From Akkermansiaceae bacterium (GTDB lineage: Bacteria; Verrucomicrobiota; Verrucomicrobiia; Verrucomicrobiales; Akkermansiaceae), in the NCBI GenBank assembly GCA_013001695.1, contig JABDMC010000198.1:1-58346 (forward strand): a DNA stretch of 58,346 bases. Direction: 5' to 3'. Position 1 is the first letter of the stretch. The number at the start of each line of letters is the position of its first letter. Below are positions 17,324 through 25,916 of the stretch, one piece after another. The notes under the pieces were generated by a model. The model did no database searches. It saw only the letters and a list, made by a program, of their open reading frames with translations, and was not told the origin of the DNA. The position numbers were made by a program, and so were the translations under genes.

Positions 17324-18250
17324 ATGGAAGACGTCATCATCATCGGAACCGGCTGCGCGGGATGGACCGCGGCCATCTACACCGCCCGGGCGAACCTGAA
17401 CCCGCTGGTCCTCTCGGGGACCCAGCCGGGCGGACAACTCACCACCACCACCGACGTGGAGAACTTTCCCGGGTTCCCGGAGGGCGTCATGGGTCCCGAC
17501 CTCATGCTCAAGATGCAGGAGCAGGCGACCAAGTTCGGCACCCGGGTGGAATACAAGACGGTCGACGGCATCGAGACGAACGGCGACGGGACCTTCACCC
17601 TCAAGTGCGGGGACGACACCCTGCAGGCGCGCTCGGTCATCGTGGCGACCGGCGCGGCGCCGCGGCACCTCGGCCTGCCGAACGAGAAGGAGCTGATCGG
17701 GCACGGCCTGACGTCGTGCGCGACCTGCGACGGGGCGTTTTACCGGGACGTTCCGGTGGCGGTGATCGGGGGGGGCGACAGCGCCTGCGAGGAGGCCACC
17801 TTCCTGACGCGCTTTGCGAGCAAGGTCTACCTGATCCACCGGCGGGACGAACTGCGGGCCTCGAAGATCATGGCGGAACGGGCCCTCGCGCACGAGAAGA
17901 TCGAGCCGGTGTGGAACACGGTGGTCGAGGAGTACCTGACCGACGATGAGGGGAAGATGCGGGCGGTGCGCCTCAAAAACCGCGAAAGCGGGGAGGAGAG
18001 CGAGTTGGAGGTGGCCTGCGTTTTCGTGGCCATCGGGCACGTTCCCAACAGCGCCTTTCTGAACGGGCTCGTCGATCAGGACGAAAACGGCTATATTATC
18101 CAGCAGGCCGGGCGGACGGCCACCAAGACCCCGGGGCTCTTTGCCGCCGGGGATGTTGCCGACCATTATTACCGCCAGGCCGTGACGGCGGCCGGCCAGG
18201 GATGCGCCGCGGCCCTCGAGGCCGAGCGCTTCCTGTCCGACCACGAGTGA
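17324..18250 (+). CDS. trxB: Thioredoxin-disulfide reductase
   Basis: A 308-residue FAD/NADPH enzyme that reduces thioredoxin in the cytoplasm. The FAD site [18 protein letters not shown] lies at the N-terminus. The redox pair C132/C135 in CATCDGAFY and the NADPH loop [12 protein letters not shown] are intact, and the C-terminal FAD segment is [10 protein letters not shown]. Length is normal for low-molecular-weight TrxB. It follows the thioredoxin-fold lipoprotein, suggesting a shared redox theme; no thioredoxin gene is in the window. Confidence 0.95.
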   Translation: MEDVIIIGTGCAGWTAAIYTARANLNPLVLSGTQPGGQLTTTTDVENFPGFPEGVMGPDLMLKMQEQATKFGTRVEYKTVDGIETNGDGTFTLKCGDDTLQARSVIVATGAAPRHLGLPNEKELIGHGLTSCATCDGAFYRDVPVAVIGGGDSACEEATFLTRFASKVYLIHRRDELRASKIMAERALAHEKIEPVWNTVVEEYLTDDEGKMRAVRLKNRESGEESELEVACVFVAIGHVPNSAFLNGLVDQDENGYIIQQAGRTATKTPGLFAAGDVADHYYRQAVTAAGQGCAAALEAERFLSDHE

Positions 18251-18298
18251 TTTTCCCGACAGCGATGGCCGTTTCCGGCGTTTTATCCCTGACCCTCC

Positions 18299-20014
18299 AT
18301 GAATGAACTTCTGATTGACCCGGCCCGGGCCACCGGGTGCGCCGACCTGAACTCCCTCGAGGAGGTCATCCACGATGCCGCCCTGCGGCAGCGGTCGCCG
18401 GTCGACGATATTCTCGATTCGGGGGTGGTGGACGAGGAACCCTACATGCGGACCCTCGCGGAGGGGCTCGGGATGGAGTGGCTGGACGACATCCCGGAGC
18501 CCGGGGAGATGGTGGCCCTGCGGACCGCCTGCGGCCCGCAGGTGGCCCTCAAGCACCGGCTCCTGCCGGTCGAGATCATCGGCGAGGAGGAGGGCGGGCA
18601 GCGCCTCATTCTCGCGACCTACGACCCGCTGAACTTTGCGGCCCGGCAGGCCGCGGTGCAGGCCGTCGCCATGCCGATCATCTGGCGGATGGCGTCGCGG
18701 CGGCGGGTGCACGACGCCCTGCGCCGCCTCTACGGGGTCGGGGCGGACACCTTCGAGCAGATCCTGGAAGGCCGCGACCTCGACTTCGACAACCTCGAGA
18801 TGAAGGACGAGGCGAACGTCATCGACGCCGACGAGGACGAGGAGGCCAGCGTGGTGAAGTTCGTGAACCAGATCATCCGGGAAGCGCTCGACCAGCGCGC
18901 CACGGACATCCACGTCGAGCCGCTGGCCGACAACCTGCGCATCCGCTACCGGGTCGACGGGCGCCTCCTCGACGTGGCGGTGCCGGAGAACATCAAGGCC
19001 CTGCAGAGCTCGGTGATCGCGCGCCTGAAGATCATGTCGCACCTCGACATCGCGGAGCGGCGCCTCCCGCAGGACGGCCGGATCAACCTCTCGTTCGAGG
19101 GGAACGAGATCGACGTGCGGGTCGCCACGGTGCCGACGGTGGAGGGGGAAAGCGTGAGCCTGCGCCTGCTCAACCAGCAGCGCTTCAACCTCGAGATGCT
19201 GGCCCTCGAGCCGTTCATCCGGAACCGCGTCGAGCGCCTCCTGAAGCTCTCCAACGGCATCATCCTGGTCACCGGGCCGACCGGATCGGGAAAATCGACC
19301 AGCCTGTATTCGTATCTCAGCGAGATCAACCGTCCGGAGACGCGCATCGTGACCGTCGAGGACCCGGTGGAGAACAAGCTGAGCGGGGTGATGCAGATTG
19401 CGGTGAAGTCCGAGATCGGGCTGACCTTCGCGAACGGGCTGCGGTCCATCCTGCGGGCCGACCCGGACATCGTGATGGTCGGGGAGATCCGGGACCTGGA
19501 GACCGCCGAGATCGCGATCCGGGCCTCCCTGACGGGCCACCTCGTCTTCAGCACCCTGCACACCAACGACGCCCTCGGGGGGATCAGCCGGCTGAAGGAC
19601 ATGGGCGTGGAGCCGTTCCTGCTGGCGGCCGCGGTGCGGGCCTTCCTGGCGCAACGGCTGGTGCGGCGCCTCTGCACGCGGTGCCGCCGTCCGCGGGACC
19701 TTTCTCCCGCCGAGAGGCAGGAGCTGGGGATCCCGCTCGAGATCGAGGGGACCGCCTACGAGGCGGTGGGCTGCGACGACTGCCGGCACACCGGCTTCTC
19801 CGGGCGCCTCGCCATCAACGAGCTCGTCATGCTGACCAACACCATGCAGGACATGATCGCCCACGGGGCCGGCGCGGCGGAGATCAAGGCGCAGGCCTTC
19901 AAGGACGGCTATGTGCCGATGCGCGAGTACGGGTGGTTCAAGGTGATGAACGGGGACACCACCATCGAGGAGGTCATTTCCGTGACCAGTTCCGACCTGG
20001 GCGGCGAAGAGTAG
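18299..20014 (+). CDS. GspE/PilB-type assembly ATPase (orphan copy)
   Basis: A 571-residue secretion ATPase that powers a type II secretion or type IV pilus machine from the cytoplasmic face. It has an MshEN-like N-terminal domain (1-150), an N2 domain with RATDIHVEP, and the motor domain with Walker A GPTGSGKS (326-333), Asp box and Walker B MVGEIRDLETAE, followed by HTNDA. A zinc tetracysteine (CTRC and CDDC) is present. The Walker A ends in Ser and reads STSLYSYL where the other two copies have TTTLYA. Its C-terminus is shorter and different (MREYGWFKVMNG). It is followed 11 bases later by a GspF homologue. Confidence 0.88.
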   Translation: MNELLIDPARATGCADLNSLEEVIHDAALRQRSPVDDILDSGVVDEEPYMRTLAEGLGMEWLDDIPEPGEMVALRTACGPQVALKHRLLPVEIIGEEEGGQRLILATYDPLNFAARQAAVQAVAMPIIWRMASRRRVHDALRRLYGVGADTFEQILEGRDLDFDNLEMKDEANVIDADEDEEASVVKFVNQIIREALDQRATDIHVEPLADNLRIRYRVDGRLLDVAVPENIKALQSSVIARLKIMSHLDIAERRLPQDGRINLSFEGNEIDVRVATVPTVEGESVSLRLLNQQRFNLEMLALEPFIRNRVERLLKLSNGIILVTGPTGSGKSTSLYSYLSEINRPETRIVTVEDPVENKLSGVMQIAVKSEIGLTFANGLRSILRADPDIVMVGEIRDLETAEIAIRASLTGHLVFSTLHTNDALGGISRLKDMGVEPFLLAAAVRAFLAQRLVRRLCTRCRRPRDLSPAERQELGIPLEIEGTAYEAVGCDDCRHTGFSGRLAINELVMLTNTMQDMIAHGAGAAEIKAQAFKDGYVPMREYGWFKVMNGDTTIEEVISVTSSDLGGEE

Positions 20015-20025
20015 CATCCGGCATC

Positions 20026-21336
20026 ATGGCGAGCTTCGCATACAAGGCCCTCGAGGGGAACGGATCGGTCACCACCGGCGAGATCGACGCCAATGACCGC
20101 GGGGAAGCGCTGCGCATCCTCGACCGCAAGGGGCTGCAGCCCGTGAAGCTGACCCAGAAGAGCGGGGGAGGCGCGGCCGCGGCCCCCGCCGCCAAGAAGG
20201 GCGGGGGCGCCAAGCCGGACGCCAGGGGCGCCGCCCCGGCGGAGGGAAAGGGGAAGGCCGCCGAGGGGAAACCCGTCCCGGAGGGTCCCGTGAAGCTGAA
20301 GCGCAACGAGGTGGTCCTCTTCACCGAGGAACTCAGCGACATGATCGGCGCCGGACTGCAGCTCGAGCCGGCCCTGCGGGCCATGGAATCGCGCCAGCAG
20401 TCGGGAAACCTCAAGAATGTTTCGGAGAAGATCCGCAGCTACGTCCGTGACGGAAGCAGCTTTTCGGGGGCCCTCAAGATGTCGAGCCCGAGCTTCGGGC
20501 CGCTCTACACGAGCCTCGCGGCGGCCGGGGAGGCCTCCGGGGCGCTCGACACCATCCTCCGCCGCCAGGCCGAGTACCTCAAGAAGCTCGCCGAGATCAA
20601 GGGGGTCGTGACCCTCGCGCTCATCTACCCGTCGATCCTGATGCTCTCCGGGGTGGTGGTCGGATTCATCTTCGTCACGAAGCTCATCCCGCAGCTGACC
20701 GCCCTGCTGGAAAGCACGCCCGGATCGGAACTTCCCCTCGGGGCGGTCATCATGATCGGGCTCAGCGATTTCCTGAAGAAGTGGTGGATCGTGGGGCTCC
20801 TGCTCGTGGCGGCGCTTCTCGTGCTCTTCAAGGCGTGGAAGGACGCGGAGGCCAACAAGCCCGCGTGGGACCGGATCAAGCTGAAGATCCCGCTTTTCGG
20901 GCGCGTCATCGAGCAGCAGTTCTACGTGCAGTTCATGGAGACCATGGCGACCCTCGTCGGCAACGGCCTCCCGCTCCTGCGGGCCCTCGAGCTGTCGCGC
21001 GATGCCATGCAGAATCTCCACATGCAGGCCCACCTCGACGACATGATCGAGATGGTCGGAGACGGCCGCTCGCTGTCGAAGTCGATGATCCGCACCGGGG
21101 CCTTCCCGTCGATGCTCATCGACATGGTCTCGGTGGGCGAGCAGACCGGCAAGATCGACAAGGCCCTGCGGCGGGCCGCGGAGCGCTACGACAAGGAGCT
21201 CAACAACGCCCTGCAGCGCATCATGGCGCTCATCACCCCGGCGGTCCTCATCGCCATGGCCCTCCTCATCGGATCCATGGCCTACCTGATGATCACCGCC
21301 ATCTTCCAGACGATCTCGAACCTGGGCGGCGGTTAG
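20026..21336 (+). CDS. GspF/PilC-type inner-membrane platform protein (orphan copy)
   Basis: A 436-residue protein that anchors the assembly ATPase at the inner membrane. MASFAYKALEGNGSVTTGEI is the typical GspF start. A 45-residue Ala/Gly/Lys-rich insertion (about 45-90) separates it from the first cytoplasmic GspF domain. Two GspF domains each contain the conserved pattern (FTEELSDMIGAGLQLEPAL, then FMETMATLVGNGLPLLRAL) with three membrane helices overall, the last at the C-terminus. The insertion is longer than in the second GspF in this window. It probably works with the ATPase encoded just upstream. Confidence 0.88.
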   Translation: MASFAYKALEGNGSVTTGEIDANDRGEALRILDRKGLQPVKLTQKSGGGAAAAPAAKKGGGAKPDARGAAPAEGKGKAAEGKPVPEGPVKLKRNEVVLFTEELSDMIGAGLQLEPALRAMESRQQSGNLKNVSEKIRSYVRDGSSFSGALKMSSPSFGPLYTSLAAAGEASGALDTILRRQAEYLKKLAEIKGVVTLALIYPSILMLSGVVVGFIFVTKLIPQLTALLESTPGSELPLGAVIMIGLSDFLKKWWIVGLLLVAALLVLFKAWKDAEANKPAWDRIKLKIPLFGRVIEQQFYVQFMETMATLVGNGLPLLRALELSRDAMQNLHMQAHLDDMIEMVGDGRSLSKSMIRTGAFPSMLIDMVSVGEQTGKIDKALRRAAERYDKELNNALQRIMALITPAVLIAMALLIGSMAYLMITAIFQTISNLGGG

Positions 21337-21410
21337 GCGGGGCGGCGGCCGGAGTGGCATGACCGACCGGGTCATGGGCATCGAGGGGGCCGGGGCGTGC
21401 CTCGAGGGGC

Positions 21411-22979
21411 TCAGGCCACCTCCTCGACCTCGATGCGCGGGAAGACGGGCTTCGGCTTGCCGGTGGTGTGGCCGGACGGGAGGAGGCCCCAGCGGAGGTC
21501 GTCGAGGGAGAGGGTGGCGAGGTGGTCGGCGCGGAGTTGGCCCTGGATCTTGGCGGCCGCGGCGGGGAGCACGGGGGCGAGGAGCACCGAGAGGTGGGCG
21601 CAGGATTCGCAGAGGTGGTTGAGGACCGCGGCGAGGCGGGGGCGGGCGGCCTCGTCCTTGGCGAGTTCCCACGGCTTGTTGCGCTCCGCGAAGCCGTTGC
21701 AGTGGACGACGTGGGAGTTGATGGCCTCGAGGGCGTGAGGGAGGTCGCAGGCGTCCATGGCGGCCCGGTAGGCCGCGGTGGCGGCCTCGAGCGAGGAGCG
21801 CAGGGCGGCGCACTCCTCGTCGTCGTGGGGGGTGTCCTCGATGGTGGCGGCGAGGAAGCGCTTCGTCATGTTGAGCGAGCGGTTGAGGAGGTTGCCGAGG
21901 TCGTTGGCGAGCTCGGTGTTGAAGAGCATGACGAGGCGCTCGAGGTCGAAGTCGCTGTCCTTGCCGGTGTGGATGTCGCGGACGAGGTAGTAGCGGAGGG
22001 CATCGACCCCGAAGCGGTCGGCGAGCTGGTCGGGGTCGACGACGTTGCCGAGCGACTTCGACATCTTCTCGCCGCGGATGTTCCACCACCCGTGGACGAG
22101 GAGGGTCGGCATCCGGTCGTCGGGGATGCCTATGGCGTGGAGCATGCACGGCCAGTAGATGGCGTGCGCCGGGACGAGGATGTCCTTGCCGATGAGCTGG
22201 GCATCGGCCGGCCAGAGGCCGTCGAAGTCCGGCAGGGGGGCGCCGTCCTCCTTCCGGTAGCCGGCGAAGGAGATGTAGTTGATGAGGGCGTCGAACCAGA
22301 CGTAGGTGACGTAGTCGGGGTCGAAGGGGATCTCGATGCCCCAGTGGAGGCGCTCCTTCGGCCGCGAGATGCAGAGGTCGGTGTCGCCGGCCCGCTCGAG
22401 GGCGTTGAGGACTTCCGCCTTGCGGAATTCGGGGCGGATCCCGAAGGCCCCCGAGGAGACCGCCTCGCGCAGCCACGCGGCGTGCTCGGAGAGCTTGAAG
22501 TACCAGTTGTCTTCCTCGAGTTCCACGACCTCGCCCCACTCGGGACCGAAATTCCCGGCGTCGTCACGGTCCTTCTCGGTGAGGTATTGTTCCTGGCGGA
22601 CCGAGTAGTATCCGCGGTAGGCCTTCTTGTAGAGCTGCCCCTGGTCGTGGAGGTCGCTGAGGATGCGCTGCACGCAGGCCTTGTGGAGGTCGCTGGTGGT
22701 CTCGGCCCAGCCGTCGAATTCCACCCCGAGCTTCTCCCAGAGAGCGAGGAACTTCCTGGTGTTGCGCTTCGCGAGGGTGGCGACATTGACGCCCTCGGCC
22801 TCGGCGGTCTGCTGCATCTTCTGGCCGTGCTGGTCGACGCCGGTCAGGAAGTAGACCTCCTCGCCCCGCAGCCTCCGGTAGCGCGCCACGATGTCCGCGA
22901 AGACCTTCTCGTAGGCATGCCCGATATGAGGCAGCCCGTTCGGGTAGTCGATGGCGGTGGTGATGTAGTACTTTTTCAT
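21411..22979 (-). CDS. metG: Methionine-tRNA ligase, form without zinc-knuckle cysteines
   Basis: A 522-residue class I synthetase charging tRNA-Met. PNGLPHIGH holds the HIGH motif (18-21) and EKMSKSLGN the KMSKS (305-309). The connective domain, which usually carries a CxxC zinc knuckle, has no cysteines in the region between GYYSVRQEQYLTEKD and NWYFKLSEHA. The C-terminal tRNA-binding (EMAPII-like) domain found in longer MetRS is absent. The protein ends after the anticodon-binding helix bundle. It is the last gene of a minus-strand run following the PpiD-like and TPR genes. Confidence 0.93.
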   Translation of the reverse strand: MKKYYITTAIDYPNGLPHIGHAYEKVFADIVARYRRLRGEEVYFLTGVDQHGQKMQQTAEAEGVNVATLAKRNTRKFLALWEKLGVEFDGWAETTSDLHKACVQRILSDLHDQGQLYKKAYRGYYSVRQEQYLTEKDRDDAGNFGPEWGEVVELEEDNWYFKLSEHAAWLREAVSSGAFGIRPEFRKAEVLNALERAGDTDLCISRPKERLHWGIEIPFDPDYVTYVWFDALINYISFAGYRKEDGAPLPDFDGLWPADAQLIGKDILVPAHAIYWPCMLHAIGIPDDRMPTLLVHGWWNIRGEKMSKSLGNVVDPDQLADRFGVDALRYYLVRDIHTGKDSDFDLERLVMLFNTELANDLGNLLNRSLNMTKRFLAATIEDTPHDDEECAALRSSLEAATAAYRAAMDACDLPHALEAINSHVVHCNGFAERNKPWELAKDEAARPRLAAVLNHLCESCAHLSVLLAPVLPAAAAKIQGQLRADHLATLSLDDLRWGLLPSGHTTGKPKPVFPRIEVEEVA

Positions 22980-23103
22980 GGGGAGCCGCGGGGCGGCCGG
23001 TTGCTACTGGATGTGGAAGGATCGATGGCAGGCTTCGGGGGCGGCGGGGAATGGGAAGGCCGCCGTCCCGGCGCCCCGTGGAGGACATCGCTCCAGGGAC
23101 CAT

Positions 23104-23487
23104 TCAGGTCCCGTCTTTGGCTGGTGGCGGGCCGCCCCCGCTCCCTTCCTCCTTGGCGATTTTTCCGCCGAGGGCGAGGATGCGGGCCGCCCCTTTGGCG
23201 TTTTCGGCTTCCACGATCTGGCCGTTCTGGACGTACATCTGCGAGAGGGAGGTCCAGGCGAGGAGGTCGTTGGGGCGGAGGGTGGTCGCCTGGAGGCCGC
23301 AGCCGATGGCTTCCTTGACCTCCCCGGTCTTGAGGAGCGCCATGCCGAGGGCGTGCCAGCCGTCGAAGAATTCGGGGTCGAGTTCGACGCACCGGCGGTA
23401 GGTGGCGACGGCCTGCTCGAAGTCGCCGGTGGCGAAGAGGGCGTTGGCCTCGTCGAAGAGGTCATCGCGGTCATCGGAGGCGGCCAT
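23104..23487 (-). CDS. Small TPR-repeat protein
   Basis: A 127-residue protein built of about three tetratricopeptide repeats: FDEANALFATGDFEQAVATY, then a repeat with ALGMALLKTGEVKEAIGCG, then a third (WTSLSQMYVQNGQIVEAENA). The end is Lys/Gly/Pro-rich. TPR proteins form scaffolds for protein contacts; the partner is unknown. No signal peptide is seen, so it is probably cytoplasmic. It starts 14 bases after the stop of the PpiD-like gene, so the two are likely co-transcribed. Confidence 0.8.
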   Translation of the reverse strand: MAASDDRDDLFDEANALFATGDFEQAVATYRRCVELDPEFFDGWHALGMALLKTGEVKEAIGCGLQATTLRPNDLLAWTSLSQMYVQNGQIVEAENAKGAARILALGGKIAKEEGSGGGPPPAKDGT

Positions 23488-23501
23488 ACCGATGCCGCCG
23501 G

Positions 23502-25505
23502 TCAGGACGACGGGAAGCGCACCTCCGCCGCGGCGTACTGCTGGGCGAACCAGTTCTGCAGGGCGAGCTGGCGGAGGGTGTCGCCGGCCCGGCGGTAGCT
23601 TTGCTCGAGCATGCTCTGGTAAGTCGGGGAGTCGACGAGTTCGCGCTTCTCGACGAAGAGGAAGATGGCGCGGTGCACGCCGTTCTGCTCGTTGATCTGG
23701 GTGGAGACGTCCGAGAGGGACCCGGGGTCGACCTTGGCGGCGATATCGAAGACCTCCTGGGCGAGGGGCTCGCCCGGGACCGGCTTTGAAACGGTGACGT
23801 CGTCGTATTTCAGGAAGGTGAGGTCCTGCTCCTTGGCGGCATCCTCGAAGGACTTGCCGGCCTTCATGGCCTCGGCCACCGCGGTGCGGGCCTGTTCAGC
23901 GGCCTCGGTCATGGCCTCGAGGGCCCGCTCCCGGGCAAGATCCGTCCGGGCCTGCTCCCGGGCTTCCTCGAAGGTGAGTTCCTTCGGCTCGACGGCATCG
24001 TCGATGCGGAAGAGGAACCACTTGTCCTCGCCGACCCGGCGGATGTCGCTGAGGGCATCGGCCGGGGAGGTTCCCTTGTCCCGCTCGAAGGTGGCATCGA
24101 CCGCGAGTTTGCCGGGAGCGTCGCGGAGCGGCTCCTTGAGGTCCTCGGGGGCGGAGTCCCGGGTGTAGAGGTCGGTGCTTTGCACCTCGAAGCCGCCATC
24201 GCGGGCGAACTGCTCGAAGTCGTTGCCGTCGTTTTCGTAGATGCGGGTCCAGAGGTCATCCATTTTGATGCCGAGGTCCCTGATGGCGCCTTCCTTTTCC
24301 TCGGTGGAGAGGGCATCGGCGGGGCTCGGCGGGGTGGCGGGCGTGGCGGGAAGCTCGGCGGCCGGGACGAGTTCCTTCGGCGGGGTGGTGGTCCCGGGCG
24401 CTGGCGTTTCGGTGGGCAGGGCCGGAGGCGCGGGCGCGGGTGGAGGAGAGGATTCCTTGTCGGTGGAGGATTCTCCCTCCGCGGCCGCTTCCTCCGCGGG
24501 AGCCGCTTCCTCCGCGGGAGCCGCCTCCTCCGCGGGAGCTGCCTCCTCCGCGGGAGCCGCTTCCTCGGCGCCCTCCTCCTGGCCGCAGGACGGGCCGGCA
24601 TCGTCGCCGGAAGCCTCTTCCGCTGGCTCGGGGGCTGGCTCGGGGGCCGGCGCGGGCGGGGGATCACCGGCCCCGCCGGGCGCGGGGGTGGGCTCCCCTT
24701 CCGGGGGGGCGGTGTTCTTTTCGAGCTTCTCGGCCAGCGCCGCGTAGTCCGGCGAGGCCATGACGTAGGTGATGCGCCGCCGGGCATCCGACTGGTAGCG
24801 CCCCTTGTGTTCCTCCCAGTAGGTCTTGACCTCCTCCTCGGTGGGGGCCTGGGCGGCCTCGTAGCGCGACCGCGGGAAGTTCACGATCTGGTAGGTGATC
24901 TGTTGCTGGCGGTCGGCGACGTTGGCGCGGACGGCGTCCCGCGAGGCCTGCAGGCCGGACCCGATGACGTCGCCGAGCTTGTCGATGACGACGAGTTCGC
25001 CGAGGAGGTCATTCATGTCCTGAACGCTCATGCCGAGACGGGGGAGGTCGCGTTTGACGTATTTGCCGTAGCGTTCGGCATCGAACTGGCCGGTGCGATC
25101 CGCGAAGACGGTCGTCTGGATGAGCTTCTCGACCTCCTCCTGCGAGGCGTGGATGCCGTACTGGCGGGCGGCGCTCTGCAGATTGATCCGGTTCACGAGG
25201 AAGCGCCGGGCGTCGAACGGGCCCCCGTCGGGCGGCACCGCGAGGTTGTTCAGGTAGAGGCTGATGGCCAGCATCCCCTGGATGTTGCCCTGCCGGCCGG
25301 CGAGGTCCTGGAGGAGGCGGATGGGATTCTGGGCGATGCGCTCGAATTCCTGCTGGGTGTAACCGCGCCCGTGGGCCTGCACGACGGTGGGCCCCGAGCC
25401 GTAGCCCCGCGAGCCGGCCCCATCCATCAGGAACACAAGGCCAAGGAACAGGAGGATCAGGACCACGAGCATCAGCCCCGTATACTTGCGAAAATTCTCG
25501 AGCAT
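23502..25505 (-). CDS. PpiD/SurA_N-type periplasmic folding factor, membrane anchored
   Basis: A 667-residue protein. MLENFRKYTGLMLVVLILLFLGLVFLM is a short cytoplasmic tail plus one membrane helix, as in PpiD. A SurA_N-like chaperone domain (about 45-240) follows. The middle (about 270-410) is a low-complexity Glu/Ala/Pro region containing EEAAPA repeats coded by an 18-bp tandem array. The C-terminal half (about 420-667) is helical with PpiC-like fragments, but a clear parvulin active site is not seen. A role in folding of exported proteins is inferred from layout. The ATG at 25505 is chosen because upstream sequence is unrelated and the promoter lies at 25563-25591. Confidence 0.75.
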   Translation of the reverse strand: MLENFRKYTGLMLVVLILLFLGLVFLMDGAGSRGYGSGPTVVQAHGRGYTQQEFERIAQNPIRLLQDLAGRQGNIQGMLAISLYLNNLAVPPDGGPFDARRFLVNRINLQSAARQYGIHASQEEVEKLIQTTVFADRTGQFDAERYGKYVKRDLPRLGMSVQDMNDLLGELVVIDKLGDVIGSGLQASRDAVRANVADRQQQITYQIVNFPRSRYEAAQAPTEEEVKTYWEEHKGRYQSDARRRITYVMASPDYAALAEKLEKNTAPPEGEPTPAPGGAGDPPPAPAPEPAPEPAEEASGDDAGPSCGQEEGAEEAAPAEEAAPAEEAAPAEEAAPAEEAAAEGESSTDKESSPPPAPAPPALPTETPAPGTTTPPKELVPAAELPATPATPPSPADALSTEEKEGAIRDLGIKMDDLWTRIYENDGNDFEQFARDGGFEVQSTDLYTRDSAPEDLKEPLRDAPGKLAVDATFERDKGTSPADALSDIRRVGEDKWFLFRIDDAVEPKELTFEEAREQARTDLARERALEAMTEAAEQARTAVAEAMKAGKSFEDAAKEQDLTFLKYDDVTVSKPVPGEPLAQEVFDIAAKVDPGSLSDVSTQINEQNGVHRAIFLFVEKRELVDSPTYQSMLEQSYRRAGDTLRQLALQNWFAQQYAAAEVRFPSS
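24485..24570 (-). repeat. 18-bp tandem repeat inside the PpiD-like gene
   Basis: Almost five consecutive copies of an 18-base unit (plus-strand reading CCGCTTCCTCCGCGGGAG) differ by only one or two bases each. On the coding strand they specify repeated EEAAPA. The length is a multiple of three, so copy-number change would keep the frame. Confidence 0.9.
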
Positions 25506-25562
25506 GGATTCGTCGGTTGGGCGGGGCCGGGGGAGGAAATTCCCCCGGAAACGCGCGGGCGC

Positions 25563-25591
25563 TAGATAAGCAGGCGGAACGCGGCCATCAA
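25563..25591 (-). promoter_or_regulatory. Candidate promoter of the PpiD-like operon
   Basis: On the minus strand, TTGATG (25591-25586) and TATCTA (25568-25563) are 17 bases apart, with a predicted start near 25556. It lies downstream of the minus-strand terminator at 25648-25680, so the operon would not depend on any transcript arriving from the right. Confidence 0.45.
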
Positions 25592-25647
25592 GCGTAGAGG
25601 GAAGCCGGGAGGCACAATCTGCCCCGGAAGGGCGGGGACCCGGGGGG

Positions 25648-25680
25648 AAAAAAAATCGCAGGGGGCTTGCGCCCCCTGCG
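25648..25680 (-). terminator. Intrinsic terminator read on the minus strand
   Basis: CGCAGGGGGC (25657-25666) and GCCCCCTGCG (25671-25680) form a perfect 10-bp stem with a four-base TTGC loop. On the minus strand it is followed by eight U residues (plus-strand A run 25648-25655). No protein gene ends here on that strand, so the terminated transcript must be non-coding or very small. Confidence 0.85.
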
Positions 25681-25863
25681 ACGGAGTCCATCAACCTCAA
25701 CACACTTTACAGCGATGCGAAGCTGACAACTGCTGTTCACCCTTACATGAAAACTGCGACTTACGTTGCGGTTTTCATAGGGGTTAGTCTCCTGAATCGG
25801 GAATCCGTTCGAACAAGAGGACACTTTTTTCGGTATTTTTTACAAGTCATTGAAGGTGAACAA
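25651..25863 (-). ncRNA. Candidate structured small RNA in the AT-rich island
   Basis: The 411-base gap between the divergent PpiD-like and DUF255 genes is far less GC-rich than its surroundings and contains nested pairings. P1 is TGTTCACC (25734-25741) with GGTGAACA (25855-25862). P2 is AGTCTCCT (25786-25793) with AGGACACT (25818-25825), one mismatch. P3 is ATGAAAACTGC (25747-25757) with GCGGTTTTCAT (25768-25778). A small CAGC/GCTG hairpin lies at 25710-25725. The minus-strand terminator fixes one end, so a minus-strand RNA of about 200 bases is favoured. P3 pairs slightly better on the plus strand (G-U instead of A-C), and P2 is followed there by T6 at 25825-25830, so strand is not certain. 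No known family was recognised. Confidence 0.5.
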
Positions 25864-25879
25864 TCTAGAGAAATAAAAC
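25850..25879 (+). promoter_or_regulatory. Candidate promoter for the DUF255 gene
   Basis: TTGAAG (25850-25855) and TAAAAC (25874-25879) are 18 bases apart, overlapping the right arm of the P1 pairing. Transcription would begin near 25886. A purine-rich GGAAGGAGGAGGGAAGG directly before the ATG at 25917 is one of the clearest ribosome binding sites in the window. Confidence 0.4.
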
Positions 25880-25916
25880 TTATTCACACGACTAGTATAG
25901 GAAGGAGGAGGGAAGG

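Noticed and set aside
16268-20017. Long minus-strand open frame (about 1,250 codons) opposite the thioredoxin, trxB and gspE genes
   Set aside because: It is antisense to three convincing genes and has His/Arg/Pro/Val-rich composition without any domain.
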